Positions 51,819 through 60,920 of a stretch of DNA of 64,000 nucleotides are shown in pieces. The notes under the pieces are model-generated. The model was not told the origin of the DNA. It made no database searches and saw only the letters and a program-made list of their open reading frames with translations. Within the stretch, counting starts at the first letter, position 1. The number at the start of each line of letters is the position of its first letter. Source of the DNA: Rhizobium sp. RCAM05350 (GTDB taxonomy: Bacteria; Pseudomonadota; Alphaproteobacteria; Rhizobiales; Rhizobiaceae). The translations under genes and the position numbers were made by a program. The DNA is taken from positions 1 to 64,000 of the forward strand of contig CP087973.1 in assembly GCA_024426085.1 (NCBI GenBank), read 5' to 3'.

Positions 51819-53147
51819 TCATTCGGCAGCAATGGCATAGGGATTGGCCGGACGGGGCAGGCTGAGGTGATCCCGCAGCGTCCGGCCGGTATATTCATGT
51901 CTGAAGATACCGCGCCGACGCAGGATCGGAACCACTTCATCGACAAAGACCTCAAGCCCGGATGGCAAGACATCCGGCATCAGATTGAAACCGTCGGCGG
52001 CACCTGCAAGGAACCATTTTTCAATATCGTTCGCGACGCTTTCCGGCGTGCCCACGATTGTGCGATGGCCGGTGCCGCCGTTCAGCGCGCGGATGAGATC
52101 GCGCACGCTCAACCGGTCGCGCCTGGCGAGCGCGAGCGTGGCGCGAAAGAAGGTATGCCCGCCATCGGCAGGCAATGGAATATCCTCCGGCAGCGGCTCA
52201 TCGAGCTTCAGCCGCTTCGGATCGATCTGCAACACGCCGGACAGGCGCGCCAGGCTGTACTCAAGCGGGATGAGTTCGCGAAGCTCTTCCTGCCGTCTTC
52301 TGGCTTCGACTTCGGTACTCCCAATAATGGTGGCGAGGCCGGCAAGCACCAGAATGCTGTCGCGCGCACGCCCGAAGCGCACCGCACGCGCCTTCAGGTC
52401 GTTGGCATAGTCGAGCGCCTCATCGAAGGATTGTGAGGCGGAGAACACCGCTTCGGCATGCTCTGCCGCCAATTGCCGCCCGTCTTCCGAGCCGCCCGCC
52501 TGCACGATGACAGGGTGCCCCTGCGGCGGGCGTGGGATGTTGTGTGGCCCATGGACCGAAAAATGCTTTCCGTGATGTGCGATCACATGTACGCGCGACG
52601 GATCGACGAAGCGTCCGGTCTCGACATCGCCGATGAAGGCTTCATCCTCCCAGCTGTCCCACAGGGCTTTGACGACGGTGGTGAACTCGGCTGCCCGCTC
52701 GTAGCGGCTCTTGTGCTCGACCGGCTTTTCAAGGCCGAAATTGCGGCTTTGGGAGAGGTCGGCGCTTGTGACGATGTTCCAGCCGACCCGCCCGCCGCTG
52801 GCATGATCCAGCGTCGCGAAACGGCGGGCGATGTTGTAGGGCTCGTTGTAGGTCGTCGATGCGGTGGCGATGAGGCCGATATGCCGGGTATGCGCGGCCA
52901 GCAATGCCAGTACGATCGTCGGTTCCAGCGAGGTCAGCGGCCGGAAATCGACGCGGTCAGAGATGGCCGCCTGATCGGCCAGGAAGACGGCATCGAAGGT
53001 CCCACGCTCGGCGATGCGGGCGACGTTGATGTAGTGATTGATGTCGAACGACGCCCGCGGATCGCTTCCCGCCATCCGCCAGGCGGCCGGGGAGAAACCG
53101 GAGTGCAGGATGTTGACGTTGAGATGAAGCTGGCGTTTGTCGCTCAT
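51819..53147 (-). CDS. DszA/NtaA-family LLM monooxygenase
   Basis: About 442 residues, no internal break. Marks of the nitrilotriacetate/DszA/SnaA group: LHLNVNILHSGFSPAAWRMA, YINVARIAERGTFDAVFLAD, IGLIATASTTYNEPYNIARR, LDHASGGRVGWNIVTSADLS, RYERAAEFTTVVKALWDSWE, HHGKHFSVHGPHNIPRPPQG and FVDEVVPILRRRGIFRHEY. These enzymes use FMNH2 from a separate reductase; DszA cleaves a sulfone C-S bond to a sulfinate. Here the partner at 53144-54365 is DszC-like and the nitroreductase follows, giving a DszC-DszA-reductase set. Confidence 0.88.
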   Translation of the reverse strand: MSDKRQLHLNVNILHSGFSPAAWRMAGSDPRASFDINHYINVARIAERGTFDAVFLADQAAISDRVDFRPLTSLEPTIVLALLAAHTRHIGLIATASTTYNEPYNIARRFATLDHASGGRVGWNIVTSADLSQSRNFGLEKPVEHKSRYERAAEFTTVVKALWDSWEDEAFIGDVETGRFVDPSRVHVIAHHGKHFSVHGPHNIPRPPQGHPVIVQAGGSEDGRQLAAEHAEAVFSASQSFDEALDYANDLKARAVRFGRARDSILVLAGLATIIGSTEVEARRRQEELRELIPLEYSLARLSGVLQIDPKRLKLDEPLPEDIPLPADGGHTFFRATLALARRDRLSVRDLIRALNGGTGHRTIVGTPESVANDIEKWFLAGAADGFNLMPDVLPSGLEVFVDEVVPILRRRGIFRHEYTGRTLRDHLSLPRPANPYAIAAE

Positions 53148-54365
53148 TGGAAGATACCCGGCTCGGGGAAATTCCCGGGTCAGGAACCAATTGCCGACAT
53201 TGCGGGTTTTGTATTCGGCCGGATTGTGAAGCGTGTGAATGCGCACGTTCCGCCAGAAACGGTCTAAGCCGTTGGCACGGACTGCGGACCTGGCGCCCAT
53301 GACCTCGAATATCTCGCTCGTCACCTCAACCGCGACCTGGCCGGCAAGCACGTTGGCTGACGCGACGGCGATGGCGGCGACACCACGATCCTGCGCCGTC
53401 AACCGTGCGCCCTTGGCATAGGTTGTATCAGGCGCTTCCAGCGCCCGGTCGGCAAGGGCGGTGGCTGCCTGAACCTTGATCCAGAGTTCGCCATACTGGC
53501 GCTTGATCCACGGGTCGTCCGAATGGCGTTCGACGCCCGAATAGATCCAGGGCCGCGATTGGGTGACGGTATAGTCGCGTGCTGCGATCAACGCGCCTTG
53601 TGCGCTTCCGACAAACACGTTCAGCAGCACGCTCTGTTGCTGCAGTGGTGCGAGCAGGGCAATGGGATCGCGCGGACGTTCGGGCAGGATCTCGTCCGCA
53701 TGGACCTTGACGTCCTTGTAGAAGACACGGCCGCTGCCCGTCTGCCGCTGGCCGATGCCGTCCCAATCATCGGCGATGGTGATGCCTTCGCGGGTCGGCG
53801 GAATATAGGCGACGCTGCGCTGATTGGTCTCCTCGTCCTCCCAGGCCACCATCAGATAGTCGGCGACATGCGACCCCGAGGCAAAGGGGCGGAAGCCGTT
53901 GAGCACGACGCCATCGGCTTCCCGTCTGCCGAACAGGCTCTTGGAGAAGCTGTTCGTCGTATTGCCCCAGAACCACCGTCCTGCCGCCGAGCGCCGCAGA
54001 ATATCCCGAGATCGCGCATCGGTTCCGGCTGTGATCGCATTTTGCAACGGACTGAAATGATAACCGTAGAGATGCCCGAGAGAACCATCGACCTTGGCGA
54101 ACTCGCGCACGATCTTCAGCGCGGTTGAATACCGCTCGCCCGCTCCGCCGAACTCCTCCGGGATCAAGAGATTGACGAGGCCGCTCTCCTTGAGGAGCCG
54201 GATCTGTTCCTCCGGCCTGCCGCCCAACTGGTCGCGCTCGATCGCGTCGCGGCCAAATATCTCACGAAGTTCGACCGCCTTGGCGATGTGGGGATTGCCC
54301 GTATCCGGCTCGAACAGCGCCGGGAAGGGGAAGGGCGGTTCGAAACCTGAAGGTTTTACCGTCAT
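53144..54365 (-). CDS. Acyl-CoA-dehydrogenase-fold monooxygenase (SfnC/DszC-like)
   Basis: About 407 residues. It starts MTVKPSGFEPPFPFPALFEP, then LKESGLVNLLIPEEFGGAGE, GSLGHLYGYHFSPLQNAITA, FWGNTTNSFSKSLFGRREAD, DDWDGIGQRQTGSGRVFYKD, SEIFEVMGARSAVRANGLDR and RIHTLHNPAEYKTRNVGNWF. As given, its frame continues without stop into the DszA-like protein, 848 codons in all. Removing one C from TTTCCCC near 53170 gives EFPEPGIFQ and a TGA overlapping the next ATG as ATGA, matching the end of the paralogue at 56.1 kb. I treat them as two coupled genes. Confidence 0.85.
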
Positions 54366-54379
54366 GGTTCATGCTCCCT

Positions 54380-54721
54380 CTAATTGTGAAGTCTCGGAAA
54401 GCCGTGGCGTTCGGCAAGCAGTTCCAGAATGCGGCCGGTCGCACTGACGAAGCGTGTGCCGTTCCGCTCCGTGGCGTCAGGTGGCGTGTTCCTTGCCAGC
54501 AGCAGAAGCGGTAGCGACTGGTTCTCCTCGCCGACAGCGTCGATCACCGGCTGCCGCGGTCGGGTAAACCGCACGCGCTCGACGTCGACGGCGGCTGCGA
54601 GATCCGGAAAGCTTGCGAGCAAACCCTCGATCGCGTTGCAATGCGGGCAGACGAATACGGCTCCCGGGTGCTTCGGATCGGAAAACCCGGGGGAAATCAG
54701 AAACAGTTTGTCACGGCTCAT
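54380..54721 (-). CDS. DUF3088 family protein
   Basis: Intact, 113 residues from MSRDKLFLISPGFSDPKHPG. It contains FVCPHCNAIEGLLASFPDL, a thioredoxin-like CPHC pair early in the chain, then VDVERVRFTRPRQPVIDAVG and ENQSLPLLLL. DUF3088 proteins have no established role. The CxxC suggests a redox or thiol function, which is inference. It sits between two DszC/DszA-like pairs with gaps of 10 and 14 bases, so it is part of the same transcript. The ATG at 54721 was preferred to one eight codons upstream because the family begins near RDKLFL. Confidence 0.75.
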   Translation of the reverse strand: MSRDKLFLISPGFSDPKHPGAVFVCPHCNAIEGLLASFPDLAAAVDVERVRFTRPRQPVIDAVGEENQSLPLLLLARNTPPDATERNGTRFVSATGRILELLAERHGFPRLHN

Positions 54722-54731
54722 TTGTCTTGTC

Positions 54732-56085
54732 CTATTCCGCCGCAACGGCGTTGTTTGTGGAGAAACGGTTGGCTGGGCGTTTCAGCCCGAGATTTTCATG
54801 CAGCGTCGTTCCCTCGTATTCGTGGCGGAAGAGACCGCGCCGGCGTAGTTCGGGCACGACCAGATCGATGAAATCGGCAAGCCCGCCGGGCATGATTGGA
54901 GCCATGATGTTGAAGCCGTCCGCTCCGTAATTCTCGAACCGCTCCTCCATCACATCGGCGATCTGCGATGGCGTGCCAACGACCTGCCAATGGCCGCGCG
55001 CACCGGCGATGCGCAGGTAGAGCTGGCGGATTGTCAGTTTTTCGCGGCGGGCCAGGTCCAGCACCAGCTCCTGCCGGCTCTTGCCGGCGTTCGTTACCGG
55101 AAGGTCGTCCGGGATCGGTCCGTCGAGCGGATAGGCGCGAAGGTCGACGCCACTCAGCTGCGACAGGAGATTGAGTCCGACCTCCGGCTGGATCAGGTCC
55201 TGCAGTGCTTCGAATTTCTCCTGTGCCTCGCTTTCCGTGCGGCCGACCACCGGGAAGATGCCCGGCAATACCTTCAGATCGTCCGGTGAGCGGCCATATT
55301 TACCAAGCCGCGCTTTGACGTCGGCATAGAAGGCCTTGGCTTCCTCAAGGGTAATCTGCGCGGCAAAGATTGCCTCTGCCGTGCGGGCCGCAAGCTCTTT
55401 GCCGGGCTCCGAAGCGCCTGCCTGCACCACGACCGGCCGGCCTTGCGGCGAGCGCGGAATGTTCAGCGGCCCGCGAACCTTGAAATATCGGCCCTTGTGA
55501 TCGAGCCTGTGAAGCTTCTCAGGATCGAAATAGCGCCCGCTTGCGCGGTCGCGTGCAAACGCGTCGTCCTCCCAGCTATCCCAGAGGCCGAGGACGACAT
55601 CGGCGAATTCTTCCGCGCGGCTGTAGCGGTCTTCGTGCAGGATCCGCGTCGTGTCCGAAGTTGTAGGCTGCATCCGGGTCGGACGAGGTCACGAGATTCC
55701 ATCCGGCCCGGCCGCCGCTCAGGCGGTCGAGAGATCCGAACTGGCGCGCCAGATTGTAAGGGTCCGAATAGCTGGTGGATGCCGTGGCGATCAGGCCAAT
55801 ATTCTTCGTCACCGCCGAAAGCGCCGACAGCAACGTGATCGGCTCGAAGGGATAGACGCCGCTATGCGCCTTGCGGCTTGCGGCATCGAGATCCTTCAGC
55901 CTTGCTGCCACACCGTCGGCAAAGAAGATCGTGTCGAATTTCGCGGCTTCAGCAAGCTTTGCAAGCTCGAGATAGCTCTCGAATTCGACGCCGACCGAAG
56001 CGTCAGGGTGCCGCCAGGCGGCGACATGATGACCGGTAAACAGCAGGAAGGCGCCGAGCTTGATCTGGTCCTTGCGCTTTGCCAT
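54732..56085 (-). CDS. DszA/NtaA-family LLM monooxygenase (frame-broken once)
   Basis: About 451 residues. Opens MAKRKDQIKLGAFLLFTGHH, then VAAWRHPDASVGVEFESYLE, KFDTIFFADGVAARL, IGLIATASTSYSDPYNLARQ, LDRLSGGRAGWNLVTSSDPD. A break near 55660 lies inside the AAYNFG region. It continues RYSRAEEFADVVLGLWDSWE, HKGRYFKVRGPLNIPRSPQG and LRRRGLFRHEYEGTTLHENL. Closest relative in the window is the gene at 57.6 kb. Eleven bases separate it from the DszC-like gene upstream, forming the first of two such pairs. Confidence 0.87.
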
Positions 56086-56096
56086 GGACGTTCCTT

Positions 56097-57275
56097 TCAG
56101 CGATAGATGGCCGGAACTGGAAATTCGCCGGTCAGCAGCCATGTGCCGATCGTGCGCTTCTTGTATTCGGCGGGATTGTGGAGGGTGTGGGTGCGCACGT
56201 TGCGCCAGAAGCGATCGAAGCCATTCGCATTGGTGGCCGAGCGCGCGCCCATAACCTCGAAGATTTCGCTCGAGACGGCCAGCCCAACCTCGCCGGCGTA
56301 GACATTGGCCGTGGCAATATCGATGGATGCCGCACCGCGATCCTCGTAGGTCAGGGCCGGTCCCCTGGCGAAGGCCGCGTCGAGGCTGCGTGCTGCCTTG
56401 TCAGCCAGTTCGGTTGCCGCCAGCGTGCGGATGGTGAGATCGCCATACTGGCGCTTGATCCATGGATCGTCGGTGTGCTTTTCGACGCCTGCGTAAATCC
56501 AGGGCCGTGAAGCGGTCGTCGTGTAAGCCCGACCTTCCTCCAGCGCGCCCTGCGCGCTACCGACGAAGACGTTGAGCAGCACGCTTTGCTGCAGGAGAGA
56601 CGTCAGCGATGCATAGGGGGTGAGCGGTACGTCGGGCGAACTGATCAGTTCGTCGTCTGCAACATATACGTCCCGGAAGGTGACGGTGCCGCTGCCCGTC
56701 TGGCGTTGACCGAGACCATCCCAGTCGTCTTCGATGACGATGCCCTCGCGCGCCGCCGGTACGGCGGCGGTCAGCCGCTGTCCTTCCACATTTTCCCAGG
56801 AAATCTGGATGTAGTCGGCAATATGGGAGCCCGACGAAAAGGGGCGCTTGCCGCTGATGATCCAGCCATCGGCCGCACGCCTGCCTGACGACGTCTTCGA
56901 CATCGCGTTCCCGGAGTTTCCCCAGACCCAATTCGCCGCCGCAGACGCGCGCAGCCAATGATCCTTCTGCGCTTGCGAAGCCCGGAAGAGCACGAGATTG
57001 AGCGGCAGATGATGGTAGCCGAACAGATGGGCGAGCGACCCGTCCGTGCGGGCAAGTTCACGCACGACCCGCATGATCGAGAGCCAGGATGCGCCCTTCC
57101 CGCCATACTGAACGGGGATCTGCGCAGACGGCAGGCCGCTCTGCTTGAGCAGTCGCACCTGTTCGGTCGGTCGTCCGCCGCGTTTGTCGCGCTCCACGGC
57201 GTCCTTGTCGAAGAGTGTTCTAAGCTCGACTGCTGTGGCGACGAAAGGATCGGTCAGGTCAGGTTCGAAAGACAT
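56097..57275 (-). CDS. Acyl-CoA-dehydrogenase-fold monooxygenase (SfnC/DszC-like)
   Basis: Intact, 392 residues from MSFEPDLTDPFVATAVELRT at 57275. Marks: LLKQSGLPSAQIPVQYGGKG, ELARTDGSLAHLFGYHHLPL, NWVWGNSGNAMSKTSSGRRA, DDWDGLGQRQTGSGTVTFRD, SEIFEVMGARSATNANGFDR and RTHTLHNPAEYKKRTIGTWL, ending EFPVPAIYR. It is very similar in layout to the 53.1-54.4 kb paralogue. First gene of a six-gene minus-strand operon ending with the nitroreductase. Divergent from the 57.6 kb gene across a region holding TCTATAGA. Confidence 0.88.
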   Translation of the reverse strand: MSFEPDLTDPFVATAVELRTLFDKDAVERDKRGGRPTEQVRLLKQSGLPSAQIPVQYGGKGASWLSIMRVVRELARTDGSLAHLFGYHHLPLNLVLFRASQAQKDHWLRASAAANWVWGNSGNAMSKTSSGRRAADGWIISGKRPFSSGSHIADYIQISWENVEGQRLTAAVPAAREGIVIEDDWDGLGQRQTGSGTVTFRDVYVADDELISSPDVPLTPYASLTSLLQQSVLLNVFVGSAQGALEEGRAYTTTASRPWIYAGVEKHTDDPWIKRQYGDLTIRTLAATELADKAARSLDAAFARGPALTYEDRGAASIDIATANVYAGEVGLAVSSEIFEVMGARSATNANGFDRFWRNVRTHTLHNPAEYKKRTIGTWLLTGEFPVPAIYR

Positions 57276-57523
57276 CTTTGGCCCACGCTGTCGTGATCCC
57301 AATTGGCGGGTCACATAGGCGTCGAGGGTTTGACGGGCGGCGCCGCAAGTCCAGCAATATCTATTTGATCTCATGAGAAGAAAATCTTTTCACCGATCGG
57401 CGCGGAAGATCGGCGAGGCGGTCATCGCGGCATGCCAAGGACCGTCCCATGGAACTTTATCCGCGTATTTCATGAGCATCGTGGCAACTAAATCGCAAGC
57501 GGCTATCTAAATAGAATATAATT

Positions 57524-57531
57524 TCTATAGA
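57524..57531. promoter_or_regulatory. TCTATAGA palindrome, candidate regulator site
   Basis: Perfect octamer 50 bases before the 57.6 kb monooxygenase start and about 250 before the divergent operon. It is in an AT-rich tract (ATAGAATATAATT precedes it) that stands out from GC-rich surroundings. The same octamer lies at 22669-22676. Confidence 0.45.
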
Positions 57532-57580
57532 TTAAATCGTGAGGTGTTAGCCTTTTGTGGGCGAGACCCAGGAGAGCAGC

Positions 57581-58932
57581 ATGACTGATCAGATACGGCA
57601 GCTAAAACTTGGAGCTTTTCTTTATCCCACCGGCCACCACGTCGCTGCCTGGCGCCATCCGGATGCGCAAGCCGACGCCGGTTCCAATTTTCGCATTATA
57701 TCGGCCTGGCGCAGGTGGCCGAAGCAGCGAAGTTCGACCTGATCTTCATGGCTGACGGCGTCGGCACCCGCGGAACGGACATCGAAGCGCTCAGCCGCAC
57801 GGCCATCCGCTATGTCGCGCAATTCAGAGCCGATCACCCTGCTGTCGGCACTTGCCGCCGTCACGCGCAATATCGGCTTCGTCGCTACTGCCTCGACATC
57901 CTACAATGAGCCCTATCACATCGCCCGCAAGTTCGCCTCGCTCGACCACATCAGCGGCGGCAGGGCAGGCTGGAACCTTGTCACCTCATCCAGCGAGCAC
58001 GAGGCGCACAATTTTGGCCACGACGAGCATTACGCTCACGCAGAGCGCTACGAACGCGCCGAGGAGTTCGCCGATGTCGTGCGTGGCCTCTGGGACACAT
58101 GGGAGGACGATGCCTTTCCACGCGACAAGGAAAGCGGCATCTATTTCGACCCCGGCAAGCAGCATATCCTCAACCACAAGGGCAAGCATTTCAAAGTGCG
58201 CGGCCCGCTCAACGTTGCCCGCGTCCCCCAGGGCCATCCGGTGCTGGTCCAGGCCGGATCGTCCGAGCCGGGCCGGGAGCTTGCGGCCCGCACCGCCGAG
58301 GTTGTCTTCACCGCACACCAGACGATCGAAGACGCCCGTGCCTTCTATGCCGATCTCAAGGGCAGGCTCGCGAAATACGGTCGCGCCAGGGATGACCTGA
58401 AAATCATGCCCGGCATCTTCCCCGTCATAGGTAGAACCGAGAAAGAAGCCCAGGAAAAGTTCAAACAGATTCAGGATCTCATCCATCCCGCTGTCGGTCT
58501 TTCGATGCTGGCCGGCATGGCGGGCTCGATCGACCTGTCGCAATATCCGCTGGATGGTCCGGTGCCAGACCTGCCGGAGACCAACGGCAGCAAAAGCCGC
58601 CAAAAATTATTGTTCGATCTCGCCCGGCGCGAGAACCTCACCATCCGCGATCTGTATCTGCGCATCGCCGGCGCGCGGCCATTACCAGATCGTCGGCACG
58701 CCGGTGCAGATCGCCGACAAGATGGAGGAGTGGTTTACCACCGGGGCTGCCGACGGGTTCAACATCATGCCGCCGCACTTGCCGGTCGGACTGCATGATT
58801 TCGTCGAGCATGTTCTTCCCGAGCTTCGCCGCCGCGGTTTGTTCCGCAGCGAGTACGAAGGCCGCACATTGCGCGAAAATCTCGGCCTGCGCGTTCCGCA
58901 GCATCCGGCGCGCGCAGATCGCGGCCGAATAG
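57581..58932 (+). CDS. DszA/NtaA-family LLM monooxygenase (frame-broken)
   Basis: About 450 residues. Opens MTDQIRQLKLGAFLYPTGHH, then VAEAAKFDLIFMADGVGTRG, IGFVATASTSYNEPYHIARK, LDHISGGRAGWNLVTSSSEH, RYERAEEFADVVRGLWDTWE, HKGKHFKVRGPLNVARVPQG and ELRRRGLFRSEYEGRTLREN. Breaks near 57690, 57825, 58678 and 58910; the repaired tail is AQIAAE with TAG at 58930. GGAGAGCAGC precedes the ATG. It heads an operon with the second SsuABC-like importer, so the importer likely delivers its substrate. Confidence 0.85.
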
Positions 58933-58947
58933 GCGAGGGGCGGACCG

Positions 58948-59797
58948 ATGAGCAAGCCAACCCATCTCGAAATCAGCGGCGTCACACGCCGGTTCCACGT
59001 CAACGGCGATCGGCTGACAGCCCTCGATGATGTCAGCCTTGGTGTGGCGGAAGGGGAATTTGTCACCATCGTCGGGGCGAGCGGCTGCGGAAAGTCGACG
59101 CTGCTGCGTCTCGGTGCGGGGCTCGACACGACCTTTGACGGATCGATCCGGCATGCAGGAAAGACCGTCGACGGGCCAAGCCTCGATCGTGGTATTGTCT
59201 TTCAGGAGCCGCGGCTGTTCCCGTGGCTCACTGTTGCGCGCAATGTCGCATTGGGCCTGGAAAATTCCGGTTTCAGCCGGGCGCAGAAGAAGCGGCTGGT
59301 CGATGAGCATCTGGAACTGGTGGGTCTCTCCGGCTTCGCCGATGCCTATCCGCACCAGCTCTCTGGCGGAATGGCACAGCGCGCCGGCATCGCCCGCGGC
59401 CTCGTCAACCGGCCGAACGTGCTTTTCCTCGACGAGCCGTTCCGGTGCGCTCGACGCGATCACCAAGGCACGGTTGCAGGACGAGCTTCAGGATATCTGG
59501 GCCAAGGAACGCATCACCATGGTGCTGGTGACCCACGATGTCGAGGAAGCCGTCTACCTCGGCGACCGCGTCGTGGTCATGGAGTCGGGACCGGGCCGCA
59601 TTCGCGAGATCGTTCCTGTCAACCTGCCGCGTCCGCGTGAGCGTACGTCGCCCGCCCTTGCCACCGTTCGCAACCACGTCCTCGATTGCCTCAACACCGT
59701 GACCACATCGCAACCCGCCACACCACAGCGCCGGGGCAGCAGTCAACCGAGCCGCCCGGTAGCCACCCTTCGCCCGTCGGTTGCGGCAGTCGGCTAA
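58948..59797 (+). CDS. SsuB/TauB-like ABC transporter ATPase (frame-broken once)
   Basis: About 283 residues. Walker [15 protein letters not shown]-loop VFQEPRLFPWLTVARNVALG, signature LSGGMAQRAGIARGL, Walker B VLFLDEPF, break near 59444 from one extra C, then GALDAITKARLQDELQDIW and H-loop LVTHDVEEAVYLGDRVVVM. A low-complexity tail rich in Pro, Ser and Arg ends the protein. Together with the receptor and two permease modules downstream it forms an SsuABC-type importer. It is the second in the window. Confidence 0.87.
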
Positions 59798-59820
59798 CAC
59801 CATCAAAACGGAGAAAACAA

Positions 59821-60890
59821 ATGAAGATTGCGTCCATTTCCCGCCTTGCGGCGGGCGTTGCCCTGGCGCTCGGCCTGTTCGCCACCGCCCATGCCGAAGA
59901 GCCGCTCACCATCCATGTCGGCTATGCCGCCATCGGGATCGACAATCGCCCCTATTCGGAAGGCACCTCCGCCACGACAGCGCGCCGGCGAGTATCTGGA
60001 GAAGGAATTCGCCAACGATCCCGACATCAAGATCGAATGGACCTTCTTCAAGGGAGCCGGGCCGGCCGTCAATGAAGGCTTTGCCAACGATCAGCTCGAC
60101 TTTGCCTATCAGGGCGATCTGCCGTCCTTGATCGGCCGGGCGACCGGCTTGAAGACGAGATACCTGCTGGCGAGCGGCGCCCGCAAGCCGCTCTATCTCG
60201 CCGTTGCAAAGGATTCGGGGATCAAGACGGTCGAAGACCTGAAAGGGCGCAAGATCGCTCTGCAGCGCGGCACCAACGGCCACCTGGCGGCTATCAAGAT
60301 TCTGGCTGCACACGGTTTGACGGAGCGGGATGTTCAGGTCGTCAATCTCGACAGCGCCGGCACCGTCGCTGCGCTGACCAGCAAGGACATTGATGCGGCC
60401 TTTGGTGACACGCAGTTGATCAACCTTGCCGCAAAGGGCAGCGCCGACCTGATTTACACGACGAAGGGCGACGACCCTCGCTTCGGCCGCAACGCCGGCA
60501 TCGTCGCGCGAGGCCTTCATTGAGGCGCATCCGCAGATTACCCAGCGCGTCGTCGATGCCTTCGTCAAGGCCGCGAAGTGGTCATCCGACGAGCCGAACC
60601 GGGCGGCTCTTTTCGAGCTCTGGCACAAGTCCGGCACGCCGATCCCGATCCTTGAGGAATATTTCAGCAACGACACGCTTGCCTACCGCAACTCGCCGCT
60701 CATCGATGACCTTCTCCTGTCGCAATACAAGGAGCAGGCGGTGAAGAGCAAGGAATTCGGCCTCATTCGTCGAGACATCGATCTTAACGGCTGGTTCGAG
60801 CCGAAATACCTCAACAATGCGCTGGAACGGCTGGACCTGAAGTCGTTCTGGCAGCCCTACGGAGCGGACGGCAAACCGGCTGCGTCCTGA
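59821..60890 (+). CDS. SsuA-like ABC substrate-binding protein (frame-broken)
   Basis: About 355 residues. Signal peptide MKIASISRLAAGVALALGLF with cleavage near AHAEE, then IHVGYAAIGIDNRPYSEG, EYLEKEFANDPDIKIEWTFF, QLDFAYQGDLPSLIGRATGL, LKGRKIALQRGTNGHLAAIK and VDAAFGDTQL-type IDAAFGDTQLINLAAKG. Breaks near 59980 and 60510; the repaired C-terminus includes VVDAFVKAAKWSSDEPNRAA and ends GADGKPAAS. The family covers sulfonate, taurine and nitrate receptors. Context favours a sulfonate. It differs clearly from the receptor at 27.5 kb. Confidence 0.85.
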
Positions 60891-60920
60891 TTTCGGAGCG
60901 TTGCAACGAGGAAGGCCGGC

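Noticed and set aside
24608..57275. Fatty-acid beta-oxidation role for the acyl-CoA-dehydrogenase-fold proteins
   Set aside because: No thiolase, hydratase or CoA ligase genes are present, and every copy is paired with LLM monooxygenases or sulfur importers, which favours the SfnB/DszC-type role.
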